From Aplysia californica (taxonomy: Eukaryota; Mollusca; Gastropoda; Aplysiida; Aplysiidae), in contig NW_004797493.1 in assembly GCF_000002075.1 (NCBI RefSeq), positions 457,022 to 521,021 on the forward strand: a DNA stretch of 64,000 nucleotides. The letters are read 5' to 3'. The notes below the pieces were generated by a model. It made no database searches, had not been told where the DNA came from, and was given only the letters and a program-made list of their open reading frames with translations. The position numbers were made by a program, and so were the translations under genes. Below, in pieces: positions 1 through 19,171 of the stretch (the first letter of the stretch is position 1; each line of letters starts with the position of its first letter).

Positions 1-118
1 GACGGAGAAAGAGGAAGGGTAGGGGGAGGAGAAGGCAGAGAACGGAAGAAGAAGGATGGGGGAGGGAGGGAGGGGGAGAGTGGTAGAGAGGGAGGGAGGG
101 AACACAGAGAGAGAGAGG
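1..118. repeat. GA-rich low-complexity tract
   Basis: Almost pure purine (G/A) on the plus strand, with irregular gaggg and agag units. It lies in the intron just upstream of the first visible CDK14 exon. No coding signal is seen. Confidence 0.85.
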
Positions 119-219
119 GAGAGGCATGGATTGATGAGGTGTGAAGACTTTTTGAAAATTTTAGATCAGTATGTTTAAGAGATGTAGCATTTCAACAAAG
201 CTGTCGTTTTTTTCTCCAG

Positions 220-5896
<5,677 letters not shown>

Positions 5897-6003
5897 CGCA
5901 GTCTGAGGCGGGCCCAAGGCTAGTGTGCTCAGTCTGGAAGGTGAGTGATGGAGAGAGAGAGGACTTTAGGTTTCAATAATGGTCATTTAGTGCAGGGGAA
6001 TAG

Positions 6004-6123
6004 AAAGACAGACCAACAGAAAGACAGACCAACAGAAAGACAGACCAACAGAAAGACAGACCAACAGAAAGACAGACCAACAGAAAGACAGACCAACAGA
6101 AAGACAGACCAACAGAAAGACAG
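6004..6123. repeat. 16-bp tandem repeat, about 7.5 copies
   Basis: Unit aaagacagaccaacag repeated with almost no variation. The uniform units suggest recent expansion. Confidence 0.95.
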
Positions 6124-6654
6124 GGGAGGGAAAAGAAAAAAGGGTCTTTCGTCACATTTTGTTGTGATTATGGTCATATAGTAAAGAAAAACCTAAAGGA
6201 AGATAGGGACTGCACATAGAGACCAAGTTTTGAACCAAACCAACCCAGGCAGACAGAATAGTGTAGGAGATTAAGTGTTTTATTGAAGGAAGGTCCCGAG
6301 ATCCAGGTACTGAAATAACTAAAAAGAAAAGATTTTGGGGAAAAAGTTGGACAAACCAACAGAAACAGAGGGAAAGAAAAGAAAAGACGAAAGATCTGCC
6401 AGAGGTGCCCAACAACCAGGTAGAAACACTGTCTTGGTGTTTAGTTTTTCCTTATGAAATAAGATATTATCTACTGAGTAAAAGATATTTTTTGTCAAGT
6501 ACCTTGTTGATGGATGTGATGATGAGGGTGGATAGTCATGCTTTTGGGCTAACTGATTGATTTTTATGTGTGCGCATGCACGTGTGTGTGTGTGCATGAG
6601 TGCATGTATGCGTGTGTGCAGATGTCAGTGTGTCTGTGTGTTAGTGCTCTTGTG

Positions 6655-6740
6655 TGTGTGTTAATCCTATGGACTTAAGGTCACACTCACCCTTCAGCAT
6701 TCTGAACAAATGCCTTAGCAGTTGAGCTAAAAGGAACTCA
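6655..6740 (-). mobile_element. possible tRNA-derived SINE head remnant
   Basis: On the minus strand tagctcaactgctaaggcat, then gtgaccttaagtcc, resembles degenerate pol III A and B boxes spaced as in tRNA-headed SINEs. No tail or target duplication found. Confidence 0.35.
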
Positions 6741-6830
6741 GGTGCGTGGTTTCTTCTGCTTCAGAGGCCAGGGCTCAGAGTGTCAAGTGTGTGTAATGAC
6801 AACTTATGATGAAGGCGAAGGAGAAGTCTT

Positions 6831-7011
6831 TGTGGATGGTTGGCGGGCGCTCTGGTGTGGTTTGCTTCTTCTTTCCTATCAAACATCTATCGTCTTCATC
6901 TCCCCTCCTTCTTTTTTGTGTTTGTTACTCTCTTGTAACACCTCTAATCTTCGGCACTTTTATGACCTAATTGTGTTGCATGTGCCATAAAACTCTTATT
7001 ACTAAAACTAA
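6831..7011 (+). mobile_element. short hairpin-tailed SINE
   Basis: Full-length copy (tgtggatggttggcgggcgc ... ttattactaaaactaa) with an imperfect target duplication aaggagaagtctt (6818-6830) versus aaggagaagactt (7012-7024). Hairpin arms ggcactt and catgtgcc. Confidence 0.85.
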
Positions 7012-10000
7012 AAGGAGAAGACTTTTGGGTTTTAAAAAAAATGTGTTAACTTTCAGACATGTACAGTTGTTAGGGTGTCTGAGGATACCAGGAATATGTA
7101 GTTAAACCTCAAACCAATATATAGGCAAAAATAGTTAGTGTGGTCAATTCTGGTTGATTTTGAGTTATACGTACCAGGAGATTCCCCAACCATTTTAGAA
7201 AACAATGCAAGAGTTGTTTCTTGTAAAAACCACTTAAAAATATCTTTTCTCAATTTATTTTCCACTGTTTTCAGATATTAAAAAGCAATAATGGTGTAAC
7301 TTTGGTTTTTTGCAGTTCTTATTTCTGCACACATTGTTACTTCAAAATGCAATATCTTTTCTTCTAGAAAAGTTAATTGAAATTTTTGTTAATGTATAAT
7401 AATCTGTAAGATCCCAGCTTTCAGAAAAGCACAAAACCTCAAAATGGCCCATAGCTGACATATTCCTGATTTTCTCAGACCAACTCACATTTACATACCT
7501 TTTGTCTTACATTGTCTCATCGCCTTTCCGCTCACTCTTTCTCCAGGTGTTGTGAATTGTGGCTGCTGGTCTGTCAGCGAGAGAGAGAGCAATGTTTTGC
7601 CGTCCAGAGTACAAGGTAGAAGAGATTATATTGTCAAGTTTGCTTCTCCCCGAGGACTTGAAAGACTCCATAATCTCTACAAAGCTGTTGCTGCAGCTGA
7701 TGATCCACTACTGGATGCACAGTGGTTTAGCCAAGTGCACAGCCTTTTCTTGCAGAGTTTATGTACAAAGAATCATAATGTGTTGATAGACAGCAAGAAG
7801 TGGTGACATATTCAGTCTGGACAGTCAGATGTTGTGAAGAAATTGCATTTCCGTCAATGACAAAGTGGAATTATTCTCTAAGGATCTGGTCATCTTGGGA
7901 GAGCTTTCCTTAATACAGATACTGTCGTCCCGTGATCTGTGGAAATTTTCACGTATTCTAACGGTGAAAGCTTTCCTGTGGATGTTGTTTTATTTGATGT
8001 ACCAGAATGCTTAATGCTTAATAGTTGTGGATCAACTTGTATGTATGAGTAATTTGTGCAGCTTTTTTTGTCAGCTTTTGATGATGTAAGCAGTGTCGTT
8101 GATCTTGTTTGCGCTCTTATGCGTCCATGTATTTGGTTGTTGAATGAACAGTGGGCAAATGTGCTATATGAGGGAGACAGTAACTGTTAAAGAATGTGTT
8201 GTGTGAAGGATATAGGGACAGTGGAAGAATGCCCAGGGAATAGTCCTCCTGTTGCTTACATATGCCCATAGTGTAAAGAGGTTTGGAGAAAAGAGTCCAC
8301 CCTCTCTGGTTAATCACTAATGTAAGCTGCTGTTTGTCTTGACTCGTAAGCTGCTGTTTTTGTTACATTGACTGCCTTGTCAAGGTGGAAGGCAGAAATG
8401 CAGTACTGTGTGAGTGGGAGGTGAAATCTTACCTATAACTTGAACCCTCCTTCTTCCTTGAGTCCTCTGTAGGTACCTTAGAGAAGGTCAGATGGGAATT
8501 GAGAGGAGGGCGTAGATGGAGGGGGAAGTGGAAAGCTCTCATATAGTTTATGTTTTGTTTGCTCTTTTATTGCCCACCCTTCGGATATCTAAGTGCAATT
8601 AAGTTCTACAAGAACTGGCCAAAAATACTGTGCACTCTGATTTCGGAAGATCTGTATCTTTTATGACATGGCTTCGAGTCATAGAGGGCTAGCTTGAAAG
8701 ACTTGCTGGATGGGGATAGTAAAGTTGTGTGTGTGGAAGACGTTTTGGGAGGAGATAAAAAGTGCTGTCAAAAAGTGGATCAACAAAGTGATGGGTCAAG
8801 ATTCATGTACTTTTTTAACGATGATTTTTATTAGAAGAAAAAGTGTTGTGCGAAAGTTTGTATTAAGGGTAACAGGGTATATTGTGAATTGATGATCCGA
8901 GAAGAGAAGTAGGTAAATCCAGAAAGACAGGTCGGTTTAGTCCTTTTTTTTTTTCATGAGTTTTCCCTTCTACTCTAATGGAGATAATACAAGTGCTTCT
9001 TTTGTGCCATACATGTTAGTGGATCAAGGATAGTTTTGCACAACCCCCCCCAAAAAAAACAACAACAAACAAAACAAACAACAAAACAAAACAACTCCAA
9101 CCAAACAAACCAGTGACCGTTTAGATCCAAGGATGATATCTGAGGATGCTAAACCAGTGACTGGGCTCAGTGTGCGCCAAAGGCTAACCAGTTCTGTTGT
9201 ATGCCCACAATGAATAGAGTGAGACAGACTCGGCTCATGCTTCTTTGTAAATGGGTTCAGTTTACCTAACTACTGCTCTGAAAGATCTGACACTTTGTAT
9301 GGAGTTGTGAAAAATGTTGCAGAAATTTTTCTGTTGATCTATGGACCCGTTGTCCCAAGACAGTAAGTAATGAGGCAGATCAGACAAGGTGTGAGATGAC
9401 AAAATGGGAAATAAAGAGTACATATCGCCATTGTCATCACCCCCCCCCCCACCCCCCCAAAAAAAAATAAAAATTGGAGTTAAAACAAATTTCTTTTTTT
9501 TCACACAGTAACGCAGGGTCAAATTGAGTTTTTCACGTTTCTTGCACCAGTGATGATTATATGTATGTGAAGAATGTGAAAGTAGTCATATTATGTTTGT
9601 ATTTGTGTGTTGTATTATTACATGTAATGCAGATCTCCTTTAACTACATCCCACCCTCAAGCACAAATACCCTCGTTGGTGGCCTCTCAGTTACCGTACC
9701 GAGTTCTCTATGGGGCTGTCGTACAAATCACCACATTCGGCAAATCATCCCATTTACTGCCTGAATCTCTCTGTATTTTTATTTTAATGGCACTTTTCTG
9801 AGGTTTGTTTATTGTAGGGTAGTTTATAGCAAACCATCAATTATGATGGTAAAATTTCATTTAACTTACGGGCCAGGAACATTGCTCCGACTCCAGAACT
9901 CTTGTAGAGTCTGACTCTCTACTGACTGCCCCTTGTTGATGATGCTAGAGAAAACTTTTTAAAAACAGTTTTTGACCTCATATTTCTTTTTTAACCTTGT

Positions 10001-10915
10001 GGGTGGTTGATGGGTGTTTGTTCTTGTCTGGTCGTCTCATTTTGCTTCAATCTGCTCATATGGAATATGGCCGCTATCATGCTGACTGTATTAAGTTTTT
10101 CTTTTTAATCTTTCAAGTTAAGGTACTCTTTATACTGCATTGATCTTCATGTCTTTTTTTCTTGTTTTCCATTCTGTCTTACTGTCCTCCCTCATTTTGT
10201 TCCGTCTTTCTATCTTCCTTCTTTGTATGACCATCGTTGTTCAAATCCTTTTCCCCTCCTACTTATCTGACAGAGAAATGACATTTTGTTTCCTCCTCTA
10301 GAACCTTACAACCTTGCTGTTGTTTGCTAGTTCTCCACTCAGTAGCCCCTGTCGTATATACTTTGTTGCTTGAATCATCAAATCACTGAATCTCTCTGTT
10401 ATATTATATTAGCCTCTGTGTTTTCCGTTCTTTGAAAAAAGGGTAATAAACCTGTATAGTTGCTTCTTTTGTCTACCAACTTTTGTCAGGAATTGGATTC
10501 TGTAGTATATTTTAAACAGCAACAAGAATTCTGTAAAAAAGAAAATTTTGTACATCATTAAGTCAGTTTACAATGAAGAAGAAGTAATTTCTTAACAAAT
10601 CATCAGCCTCCATTAATTTGGAGTGGTTTGGGGATAACGTTTTGATTTCACTTAATGTCTTCAGTTATAGTTATTAACACCTGTCTTGAGGTTTGAGAGA
10701 GGGGTGGGGGACTGAGCATTAGGTATCCTTTCCTATATCTCATAAAGAGCGTAATGGAAGGCTTTTCTTCTGTCACCTCTTGGTTTGGCAGTGTACTTCT
10801 TTGATGTGGTAGGAGAGTTGGCTTGGGGGAGTCGACACTTATGGCTTCAGTTGTGGGCAGAAAGCACTTACAAACATTAGCCAGCTGATAGAGAGGTATA
10901 CTGTCTGCCATAGTA

Positions 10916-11105
10916 CAGTAGAACCTGCACAAGATGATCACCCACTGTCCAGAGGAAAGTGGTCATCTTATATGGGTGGTCTTCTTGGACAGTTTCTTTT
11001 GAATACCGGTACAGAAAAAAGGCCAAGGGGGAGGGGGGGAATGGGAAAAGGTCATTTGTTCAGGTTATTGTCTTGGACAGGTGGTTGTTAGAGCAGGTTC
11101 AACTG
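10916..11105. mobile_element. pogo-like MITE (Tc1/mariner superfamily)
   Basis: 190-bp element with terminal inverted repeats: left CAGTAGAACCTGCAC, right GAGCAGGTTCAACTG, whose complement is CAGTTGAACCTGCTC. TA flanks both sides (10914-10915 and 11106-11107). The CAGT termini and TA target are typical of pogo/Tigger elements. No coding capacity. Confidence 0.8.
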
Positions 11106-12271
11106 TATCTCTCATGCTTGTCGGAATAGAGCTGTTCACTATCTAATGTGTATGTTCAGTGTGTACCTGTTTATAAAATTGCTTTTGTAGTGAAATGTTT
11201 GTACTTAGATCTTTATATGATTTGTATAACTGGAGAGGGATTTGACTAAAACTAATGTTCAATGAGATACACTTCTCTTGTGGAAAATCGTATTGGGTTG
11301 ATAACAACAGTAATATATTTCCCATTGTAAGCTTTGACTTTATGGGAATTTTATTTATAGAAATCCAGTCCCACTAAACAAATATGATCCGTGAACTATT
11401 TGAATTTACAACCTTTTTTAAAAAACAAATTAGAAATCCTTTTCTTATACATAGGTTTCTTAAGTGTAGCATTCTCCACAACCCTATAGTTAAGAATACT
11501 GTTTGTGCTTCTGTAATCCCTAAAAATTTAGAGTTGAATGTGTCATTGTTTGCTAATGTGCAAGAATCATACAGGTTTTGTGTTACTCTACGTTCACACG
11601 TTTGAAGGAGTGAATGATTAACCCTTTTTTCCTAAGTATTTTACGTCTGTCTGTGTTTTCTTGGATACTTTTTTTCTTTTATAAGTTTCAAGCTAGGTGT
11701 ATACAATAAAAGGAGTAGGCTGTCAGTTAAGCTATGTCAATAGTACGTTGAGACTTCAGAAAAATAGGAATTGAAGGAACTCTGTCCTTAAAATGTGTGC
11801 TTTAGAGGCAAATAAAGTTTCAAATTTGATATCAAAGGCTTTCGTCAGATTTTGGAATGTATCCCTCAAAACTATTTAAGCAGGACCAAGGAATATTGTG
11901 CTTATTATGCATGGAGTCTCGTAGCAAGAGGTTGTATGTGCCTTTATATTTCCTAGACAAGAGCGCCCCCTTTCTCTTAATGCTTGTACAGCTGTCTGAT
12001 ATATTATAATGAAAGCACATTATCCTGTTTGTGGGATTTTTGTTTTCAGAGAGAAATGTCTGTGTGATTTGAAAAAGAACTGTCTCAGCCACCTCGCTGT
12101 AGTCAACTAGAAGGTGGGCCTAGTCTTACTATAATCTAGCACGCTTGCCCTGTTGATGTGCAGCTGCAAGTTTGGGGAAAGCTGCATGGTTGAGCTGTGT
12201 TGTGATCAGTGAGCCTTTGTTGTTATTGTTATATCCTGACTCTATGCTCATGGAGGATTTAAGGGGTTTGT

Positions 12272-12456
12272 GTGGGTGGTTGGCAGGTGCTCTGGTTGGG
12301 TTTGCCTCTTCATTTCTATCAAACACCTATCGTCCTTATCTCCTCTCCTTCTTTTTTATGTTTGTTACTCTCTTGTAACACCTCTAATCTTCTGGCGCTC
12401 ATATGACCTTATGCAGTTGTGAGCGCTGTAAAACCTCTACTAAAACTTTTAAAAAA
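12272..12456 (+). mobile_element. short hairpin-tailed SINE with unusually long target duplication
   Basis: Full-length copy with hairpin ggcgctc / gagcgct. Flanks 12238-12271 and 12457-12490 match over about 34 bp, the first 24 exactly (gactctatgctcatggagg and on). This is far longer than the 9-13 bp seen for the other copies. Confidence 0.85.
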
Positions 12457-15400
12457 GACTCTATGCTCATGGAGGATTTATGGGTTTTGTTACTGTTTCT
12501 GGATTATTCACTTTTGTTGCTTTTTTCTATTTTATGATATATTTAAAACTGAACTATAATATTCTGTTCATGAATCTGTTGACTTTGAGGTTGGGTTGTG
12601 TTTGTCTGCATGCTTGTTTTGATATTTGTGTTACCATACGAATGTTTGTATGTGTGAGTGTGTGTCTGTTTGTGTGTGTGTGTATGTGTGTGTGTGCATG
12701 CAAATGTGCATATATGCACACCAGGTGTACAGTTTAATGGTTTCCTTTTTATCTTTTTTCTGTTTTGAGTTGAGTGCTGTTTCTTTGTGTTTTTCGTTAT
12801 TCAGCAGTATGTACTATTTTGGTGAACACAATTTTTGTTAAAGCCATTTGTTTGTGCCTCTAGTTTTTGCTTTCTTTTTTTTTTATCTAAGTGCTGTGGT
12901 AATCTGCTTTCTAGTTTCACTATGCTATGTGCCATTCTGAGTCACATGTTTAATGTGTTCTGTTGTTATTCTTATTTGTTCTTTTTTTTTTAATTCTCAA
13001 AGTTGATAATTTTCCTTTTTATTTTGTTGTTTTTGTAAGAGGAAGTTGTCCTCAGTAGTGCTGAGAAATTTGCATTATGAGCTTAATTTAAGAACTTTAG
13101 CTTACAGGCCATTTATTCATTTGCTATTTGTCCAAATGTAGTGTTAAATAAGAGAGATGGACTGATTGTTGAGCTCTGTGGGTTTTTTTCTGTCTGAAGG
13201 AAAATTCTTACTGTTGTTGCTTTTAGTGAGATAAACAGACTTTTATTTATTCTATAGGAATTGTTTTGAACCAGGACAAGAAAAGAAAACCCTTACTTCT
13301 TGTTATATTTTGATTTGCATTACATGTTTGTTATTTTAGAACAGTTTCTGTTGTTGAGTTTATCTTTTTCATGTTGATGTTTGTGATAATTTTGTTAGTT
13401 GAATTGTAAGGCAGGATTTTACATGTTGCTTAATACAATTTAAGTTTACAGAGTAATGAGGGACCAGTATAAAACACATCTTATCAATAAGACAAAACTA
13501 CAAAGAGCTGTTTCTGAGAGAATGGAACCGTAATCTTTTACAGGCACAAATATAACATCTCTCTTGCTCTGAACAATTTAATTATTCAAGAAGAAGCACA
13601 AAACTTTTTAGCTTTGATATGTCTGAAATAGTTTGTGGGACGATATGTGTTTATCTTAACTATGAAGACTGGATTATCAGTTAGATGTTTGGACTTGACT
13701 TGGAACTTTGGTTTGCATTTAGAATGTCGTCTACTGCAGCTTACCATAAAGTCAGTAGTTCTTTAAAGAGAGGGTGTGTGTGTGTTTGTGTAAATGCACT
13801 CATGTGCTCACTTGCTTGTGTCTGTGGATGGATGTGAAGGGTTTCCAAGATGTGAGTGTTCGTAGTAGCTTACATCTGTATGGAATACTGCCGGCGAATT
13901 GATATTTTTTCTCTCTCCTGTTTTAAAACAAAACAGTCTGGATACAAAAATCAATGGCTGTCTTCTCAACTGTGGCTGAAGAGTGCCCTGTTGGTCCAAG
14001 TGTCTTAGTGCCATGATTGTGTGGAAATATTGATTGTGGTTTTCCTCACACACTTGTCCTTTCCCATGATTTTGCGTAACGCTGTGTGAATGGTTACCTT
14101 TTTGCCTTTTTTTCTTTTTCATGCCTGTATTTTGAGCATTCTAGATTCTGTACCCACCAGTGATCAGGTTAAAGTATATCTGGTAAAAGTTATCGAGCCT
14201 TTTTAGTAATTTCTCACTTATCTCACCCCCCACCCCTGTGTTATTTTCTGACCACTTTGGTTTAAACATTTCTAAATAGCTGTAACTGTGTTCCTTGTAG
14301 GTTTATTTCTGTTGCTTCTCGTTAGTTATACTCTCTTTGCTGAATGTCTTATCCCTCAAAGTACGTAGGATCGGTTGCAGGATAGGTTTTACTTTCTGTG
14401 GAGAACCATTCGTTCACACCGGCTGCTGCACTATTATAACACTTTGTCTATGCACAATGCAATTTTCTCTTTTTTTTGGCCTGCATTTATTTTCTGTTCC
14501 TTTTTTCATACGTCAGTGTGTGGTGGTGTAATGTTTTTCTCCAATGTTGAACGGGTTGGTAGTTGTTTTTGATAACATTGCTTGTCACATTTTCAACATC
14601 AAAAGTGTAAGTTGATATTAGTAGGCTATAGGTGAGGGTATATTTTCAAATTGAATAATTATTCAAATTTGGCTTGTTTTGTTCCCCTGGACAGTAGTCG
14701 TGTCCATAGTTCAGTAGTAGATCATGCTCACTGTGAGTTTTTGACACCTTAGTTCATGTTTTAGTTCTTTTCTTTGTAAAGATATTTAATTTCTCAGGTT
14801 CTCATGGTCAACGCTTGCCTTTTACCAATATGATCATAAGCATGATTCTAGGAAAAAGAGAAAAAAGACCCCCCCCCCCCATAACAAAAATTGTTTTTCT
14901 GAGAAACGCTCAAAGCACTAGATCTGTTCTGTGTTCTAACAAGTTCAGCACAATGATTTATTTCTCGTCTAGAATTAGTTTCAATAATTTCTAGCTTGGA
15001 CCAGACAAGTGTCCGGGCCTCTTTTCAGTCCTGTTGGTGGAGGTTTGAAGTAGGACTGCTGTGTGTCTGGTCATGCTTATTTTTGACAAGGAACAAACTC
15101 CACTGTCGGGCATTCTTTTGTGTGCTGATGTAGGTCTTGCATTTAAGTCTTTTCACCCACGCATTGTGCAGAGCAAACGCAACACTTCTCCCCACGGACC
15201 AGGATACAGCTGCGGTGCACGCTATACCACACCATCGGTGTCCCATGGGGAAAAGGGATAGCTTCTTAATCTTACTGTCGCTGATCGGTGTCCCGTGGGG
15301 GCATAGTGTTAAGTTTTTTTTCAGTTCTGATGTCTCTTTTAAGTTGTTTTCTGTTATGTCTAAGTTTGACTTTTCCTTTAAAAAAATTTTTTTTTTTAAA

Positions 15401-15499
15401 CCTTACTAAGGACGATCAAGGTATTGGGAGGTAGGACATTTGAGTTTATCTCCGTATCTGATGGAAAACTATAGATATATAATACTGGTAGCCTTAACC

Positions 15500-15674
15500 G
15501 TCCCCGTCGTTTTATACAAGAAAAATTCTGAAATTATGCAAACTGAGCCCAAAAATGTGAAATTATGCGATTCTGTTAATTTCAACTAAGAATGATAAAG
15601 GAAAATAATCTAAAATTGTGCAAAAAATGATCAAATTTGGCTAAATTATGCGGGGTGCATAAAACCACGAGGAC
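15500..15674. mobile_element. candidate small inverted-repeat element
   Basis: GTCCCCGTCGTTTTAT (15500-15515) and the complement of ATAAAACCACGAGGAC (15659-15674) match at 14 of 16 positions. The interior contains three phrases like aaattatgc. No clear target duplication, so the class is open. Confidence 0.45.
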
Positions 15675-15884
15675 AGCCTGAAAGACTCCTCAGGCTAGTT
15701 AGGTCCAGGAAGGAATTTGAATTTGAATCATAACTGTTTAGGGCATAGTGCAGGCTGTCTTCTACTGAGTCATCAGTGCAGTGTGTTGATGTTTGTATGG
15801 GCTTTTTTATATTTCACTGTACAGGCATTGTATGAGTGTGTGTGTGCATGTGTTTTTTTCTTTCTTTTTTTTTTTCTCGCGTGC

Positions 15885-15887
<3 letters not shown>

Positions 15888-15952
<65 letters not shown>
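15888..15952. repeat. (GT)n microsatellite
   Basis: About 64 bp of GT dinucleotides within the long gene-free region. Confidence 0.95.
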
Positions 15953-15955
<3 letters not shown>

Positions 15956-18900
15956 GACAGATAAGTGCTCTTGGTGTAAAACGTGGCTATGGACTTGTGC
16001 AATTCCGCTCTTCTGAGTCTCTGGTCTCTGCCTCTGTTTCCTGTACCGCTGTCTTGATGGGTCCTGCAAAGTGTACATAAGTGCTTTTTTGTCCGTATTG
16101 TTAAAGGCTATGATTGTATGTGGAGTGTGGACAGGGCCATCCACTGTTTTGTTGCTTGCAGTTGGCATGAATGATTCATCAGTGACTTTATATAATTTAT
16201 GTACATATACCGTAGATTGCTTAATTTATTCAACTTTCATGCTCGCTGTTGTTTCGTATGCTTACATGGCTTCAAGGCTGATGGTTGCTTACACGAGGAA
16301 TACCCTTTGTGTTTTTTATTCTGCAGTTTGTCATTGAGCGTCATGTTGTCATCCACCCTTGCTTCTTCCACCTGCAGCTGGTTTGCCAAATTATGCTCCA
16401 AAGTGGGTGGCTTCTCCTACTTTTTGGTATTACTACAACAGTCTGTGCTTAAAACGATGTCCGTTAATCATTTCATGATAATTGTCTTTTACTTTTTTTT
16501 GAGTTCTCAGCAAACATTTCTCAGTCGTAGATTAACCCTGTCATCTAACAAGGACACAGAGCGACAAAACAGTCCTCTTATTTGTTTCCAAATTTGTTTC
16601 TACAACCACAGTCAGTTTTTATATGAGAAAGGAATAAGTCTGCTTTAAAATAATTTTATGACTGTTCATTATTGAACCCCACAGATCCTGGGCCATGCCT
16701 CAGAACATGCTATCCTTTCCCTTGTGCTAAGTATCAAAAGCATGTAAGTGTAAGTGTGGGGTTTTGCAAACCCGGCAGTTCCCTAAGATACTCAGGTCCA
16801 CGGGACTTGCAGGCTCAAAGGTTCAAGCCACGTCTTTATCATGCTTGTGAATGTGAGACGGTGAGATGTGATACCCTTTCCAGTCTCTAATTTTATCTTT
16901 TTTTTTTTTCTTTCTCCCTTACCCGTCCTTCTGCTTACATCGTCCAGTTCACAATGTCAAATCTTTAACTAGGTTGCAGAAGATACAAGCTATTTTTTAA
17001 AGGCATACAGTGTTAACATTTTTAGTTCTACAATTCAGTTAGAACTTGTGACTTTCAATATTGGATCTAATATTTAACTCTGACAAGGGGTAGTGTGTGC
17101 TCATCCTATTAGATTCTCTTCTGTATGGCTGGGGGTGTACCGGATAAAACAGAAAGAAAAGGATCTGCTAATTTTCTTCTGTGCTGTGCCCATGATGAAA
17201 TGTATGTTGTTCTTTTATGTTGCCATTTTTAGTCCAGATAAAATTTGAATTGTCCTGTTGTAAAATGTTTCCTCCACAAATGTTCCTCTGTTAGTGATGG
17301 TCCCCTGTACATGGATTTGTGTAGTGCCTGCCAGTTTTTCCATTTGTACTATGGTATAGTTTCTATTCATCAATCATTCCGTCAATCATTTTCATGTAGA
17401 AAATGGGTCCAGTCCTCATCATTCTTTCCCTCCCTTCTGCCAATTTATTGGTTTGTGTTCGTCTCCAAGTTCTTTCTTCTATCTGTCTCTCCTCCTGCTC
17501 GCTGTTGTCTTCAGTTTTGCCGCCTGTCACTTCCATTTCTCCACGTTTCTTTCTCTGAGGAGCTGCCCAGTATGGTGCAGTAGGTCGTGAACTTGAGATG
17601 CTTCTCGGAAGTTACAGATTCAGTTCATGTTTGGTCTTAACTCTTTTTCTCGTCCTTCCTGGAGTATTATCTGCCAGCTCAGTGAAATGTTAACCAAGAA
17701 CTCCACATGGAAATTGTTTGTATGGAATATATAGGGCATTTACTCAAATAACAATGAATGTTATGGGAATAAATGATTAGCTTAATGAGGTCTGGTATGG
17801 GCTTTTGGAACTTATGAAATTGGGAAATAATTATTACAGAATCATTTGTTGTACCGGTGCTTCTAAACCAACTTCAAGGTAATCTTGGACGCTGGAAAGT
17901 CTTCAGATGGACTACTGAGTCCCATTATGTCCTTCTTGATCTGAGTGTGACTTGTCTACACCTACACCACCAAGCTAGTGGTTCCTCAGTCTCTCTTCAC
18001 TTCCCCTATGACTTTTTCCTAGTGACCCTGACCTTACTTTATACTCTGTTCATTTACAGCAAATGTTCTTCCACATGGTCTCTACCCCAGTCACCCGTAA
18101 CTTACGTGCGCTTTTTTTATATTTGTATGTACTTTTGATAGGTTGCTTTGCTAAGCTTTTTAAAAATTGTTCGTGGGGATTCTCGATGTTGAACCATCTC
18201 GAAGCCTTGATATGGGAAAGATATTTCTCAAGAACTGCTCAGAAAGCTGAGAAAAATGACTCTCATTTTAGAACCTCAACTGTTTTGAACTGATGTTTGG
18301 GATGTATTTGCAGTCTTTACCTCTACTGTGAAGAAATGGGGACTCAAAATTATTTATTTCATGTATGATATTTCTTGATGTTTCCGACATTGAAAAGCGG
18401 TAATTTTTTCATCTACTTTTGAACTACACATGGTCAGTTTGGTGGCATGCAGAAAAGTTTTTCCTTTTCATATCTTTCTTTTTAAACTGTGCTCATCATT
18501 TCCAGAATGAATTAACATAAACTCAGCATATTTCTACAAGTTTGTGTCTTGATTTCTTCATGAAGGAGGCAAGACGTAAGGACAAACCCCGTATGTCATT
18601 TGCATATTCAGACACAGATTATACACATACAGGAGACAATGCTGTATCATCGCTGTTGCTCTCTTCATGTTGTTTTCGTATACTTTCTTATAATGCGAGA
18701 GCTAATTGTAGGCTGTTTAGTCTAGGAAGGGTTTCTGGGATGTGGGTGATGGTGTTGTATGGGGTATGCACATGATAAGACTTACTGAAGTTATAAGTTT
18801 CAACCTGTGTGGCGTGTCATTTGACATCGAAATCCCTTTTTTTAGAGTAATTAATTCTGGGATTTGGATGTCAAAAGAGACTCAGATATTTGAGCAAGAT

Positions 18901-19147
18901 TTTCCTATTCCGTAGATCTTATGGTGTGCACACTTTTGAATAAATAAGCTCAAATCTTGAGCTGCGACTCTTCCCAACATTGTTTCACCCCAGTTGTCTG
19001 CCTCTTCCTGCGACATTTTGTACTCCTGTTTCCTCCCCCCGCACTCTCAAGGCACACAAAAGCTGACCCCACTGTTGATGATATTTTTAGTCTTTTTTAA
19101 AGCGAAAAACAAAATGAAATGATGTGCATGTAACAATGGCTTTGGCC

Positions 19148-19171
19148 AATAAAATTATTTTGGAAAAAAAA
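19148..19171 (+). terminator. candidate polyadenylation signal
   Basis: AATAAA at 19148-19153 (ggccaataaaattatttt), an A-run after it and then T-rich sequence (ttttttatcttctttttt). It fits a plus-strand transcript end, perhaps that of CDK14. The A-run is genomic, so a retroposed poly(A) is an alternative. Confidence 0.4.

Larger units (their letters stand above)
5897..7546 (+). other. CDK14: CDK14 3'UTR start and probable 3'UTR intron
   Basis: The stop codon (5894-5896) is followed 44 nt later by a strong donor (ggaag|gtgagtg, intron from 5941). The next strong acceptor with a long pyrimidine tract is ctttctccag at 7537-7546. The short stop-to-junction distance would be tolerated by nonsense-mediated decay. 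The intron holds a 16-bp tandem repeat and two SINE pieces. Inferred from splice signals only. Confidence 0.5.
7547..19171 (+). other. gene-free T-rich region, possibly a very long CDK14 terminal 3'UTR exon
   Basis: No recognisable coding exon on either strand; open frames here have no familiar motifs. Plus-strand T-rich, with few repeats except one MITE (10916), one SINE (12272), one small inverted-repeat element (15500) and a GT tract (15888). AATAAA motifs occur around 10446, 11707, 11812 and 19148; the last is the strongest candidate end. Calling this one 3'UTR is an inference from the acceptor at 7545-7546 and the absence of other genes. Confidence 0.35.

Noticed and set aside
7552-7806. 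84-codon open frame after the acceptor at 7545-7546
   Set aside because: No recognisable domain, and it follows the CDK14 stop in what looks like 3'UTR; an overlapping frame of similar length is equally open.
15773-16168. Long open frames across CA/GT microsatellites (also near 47600 and 55000)
   Set aside because: Dinucleotide repeats are open in several frames by composition; the products are His-Thr or Cys-Val runs.
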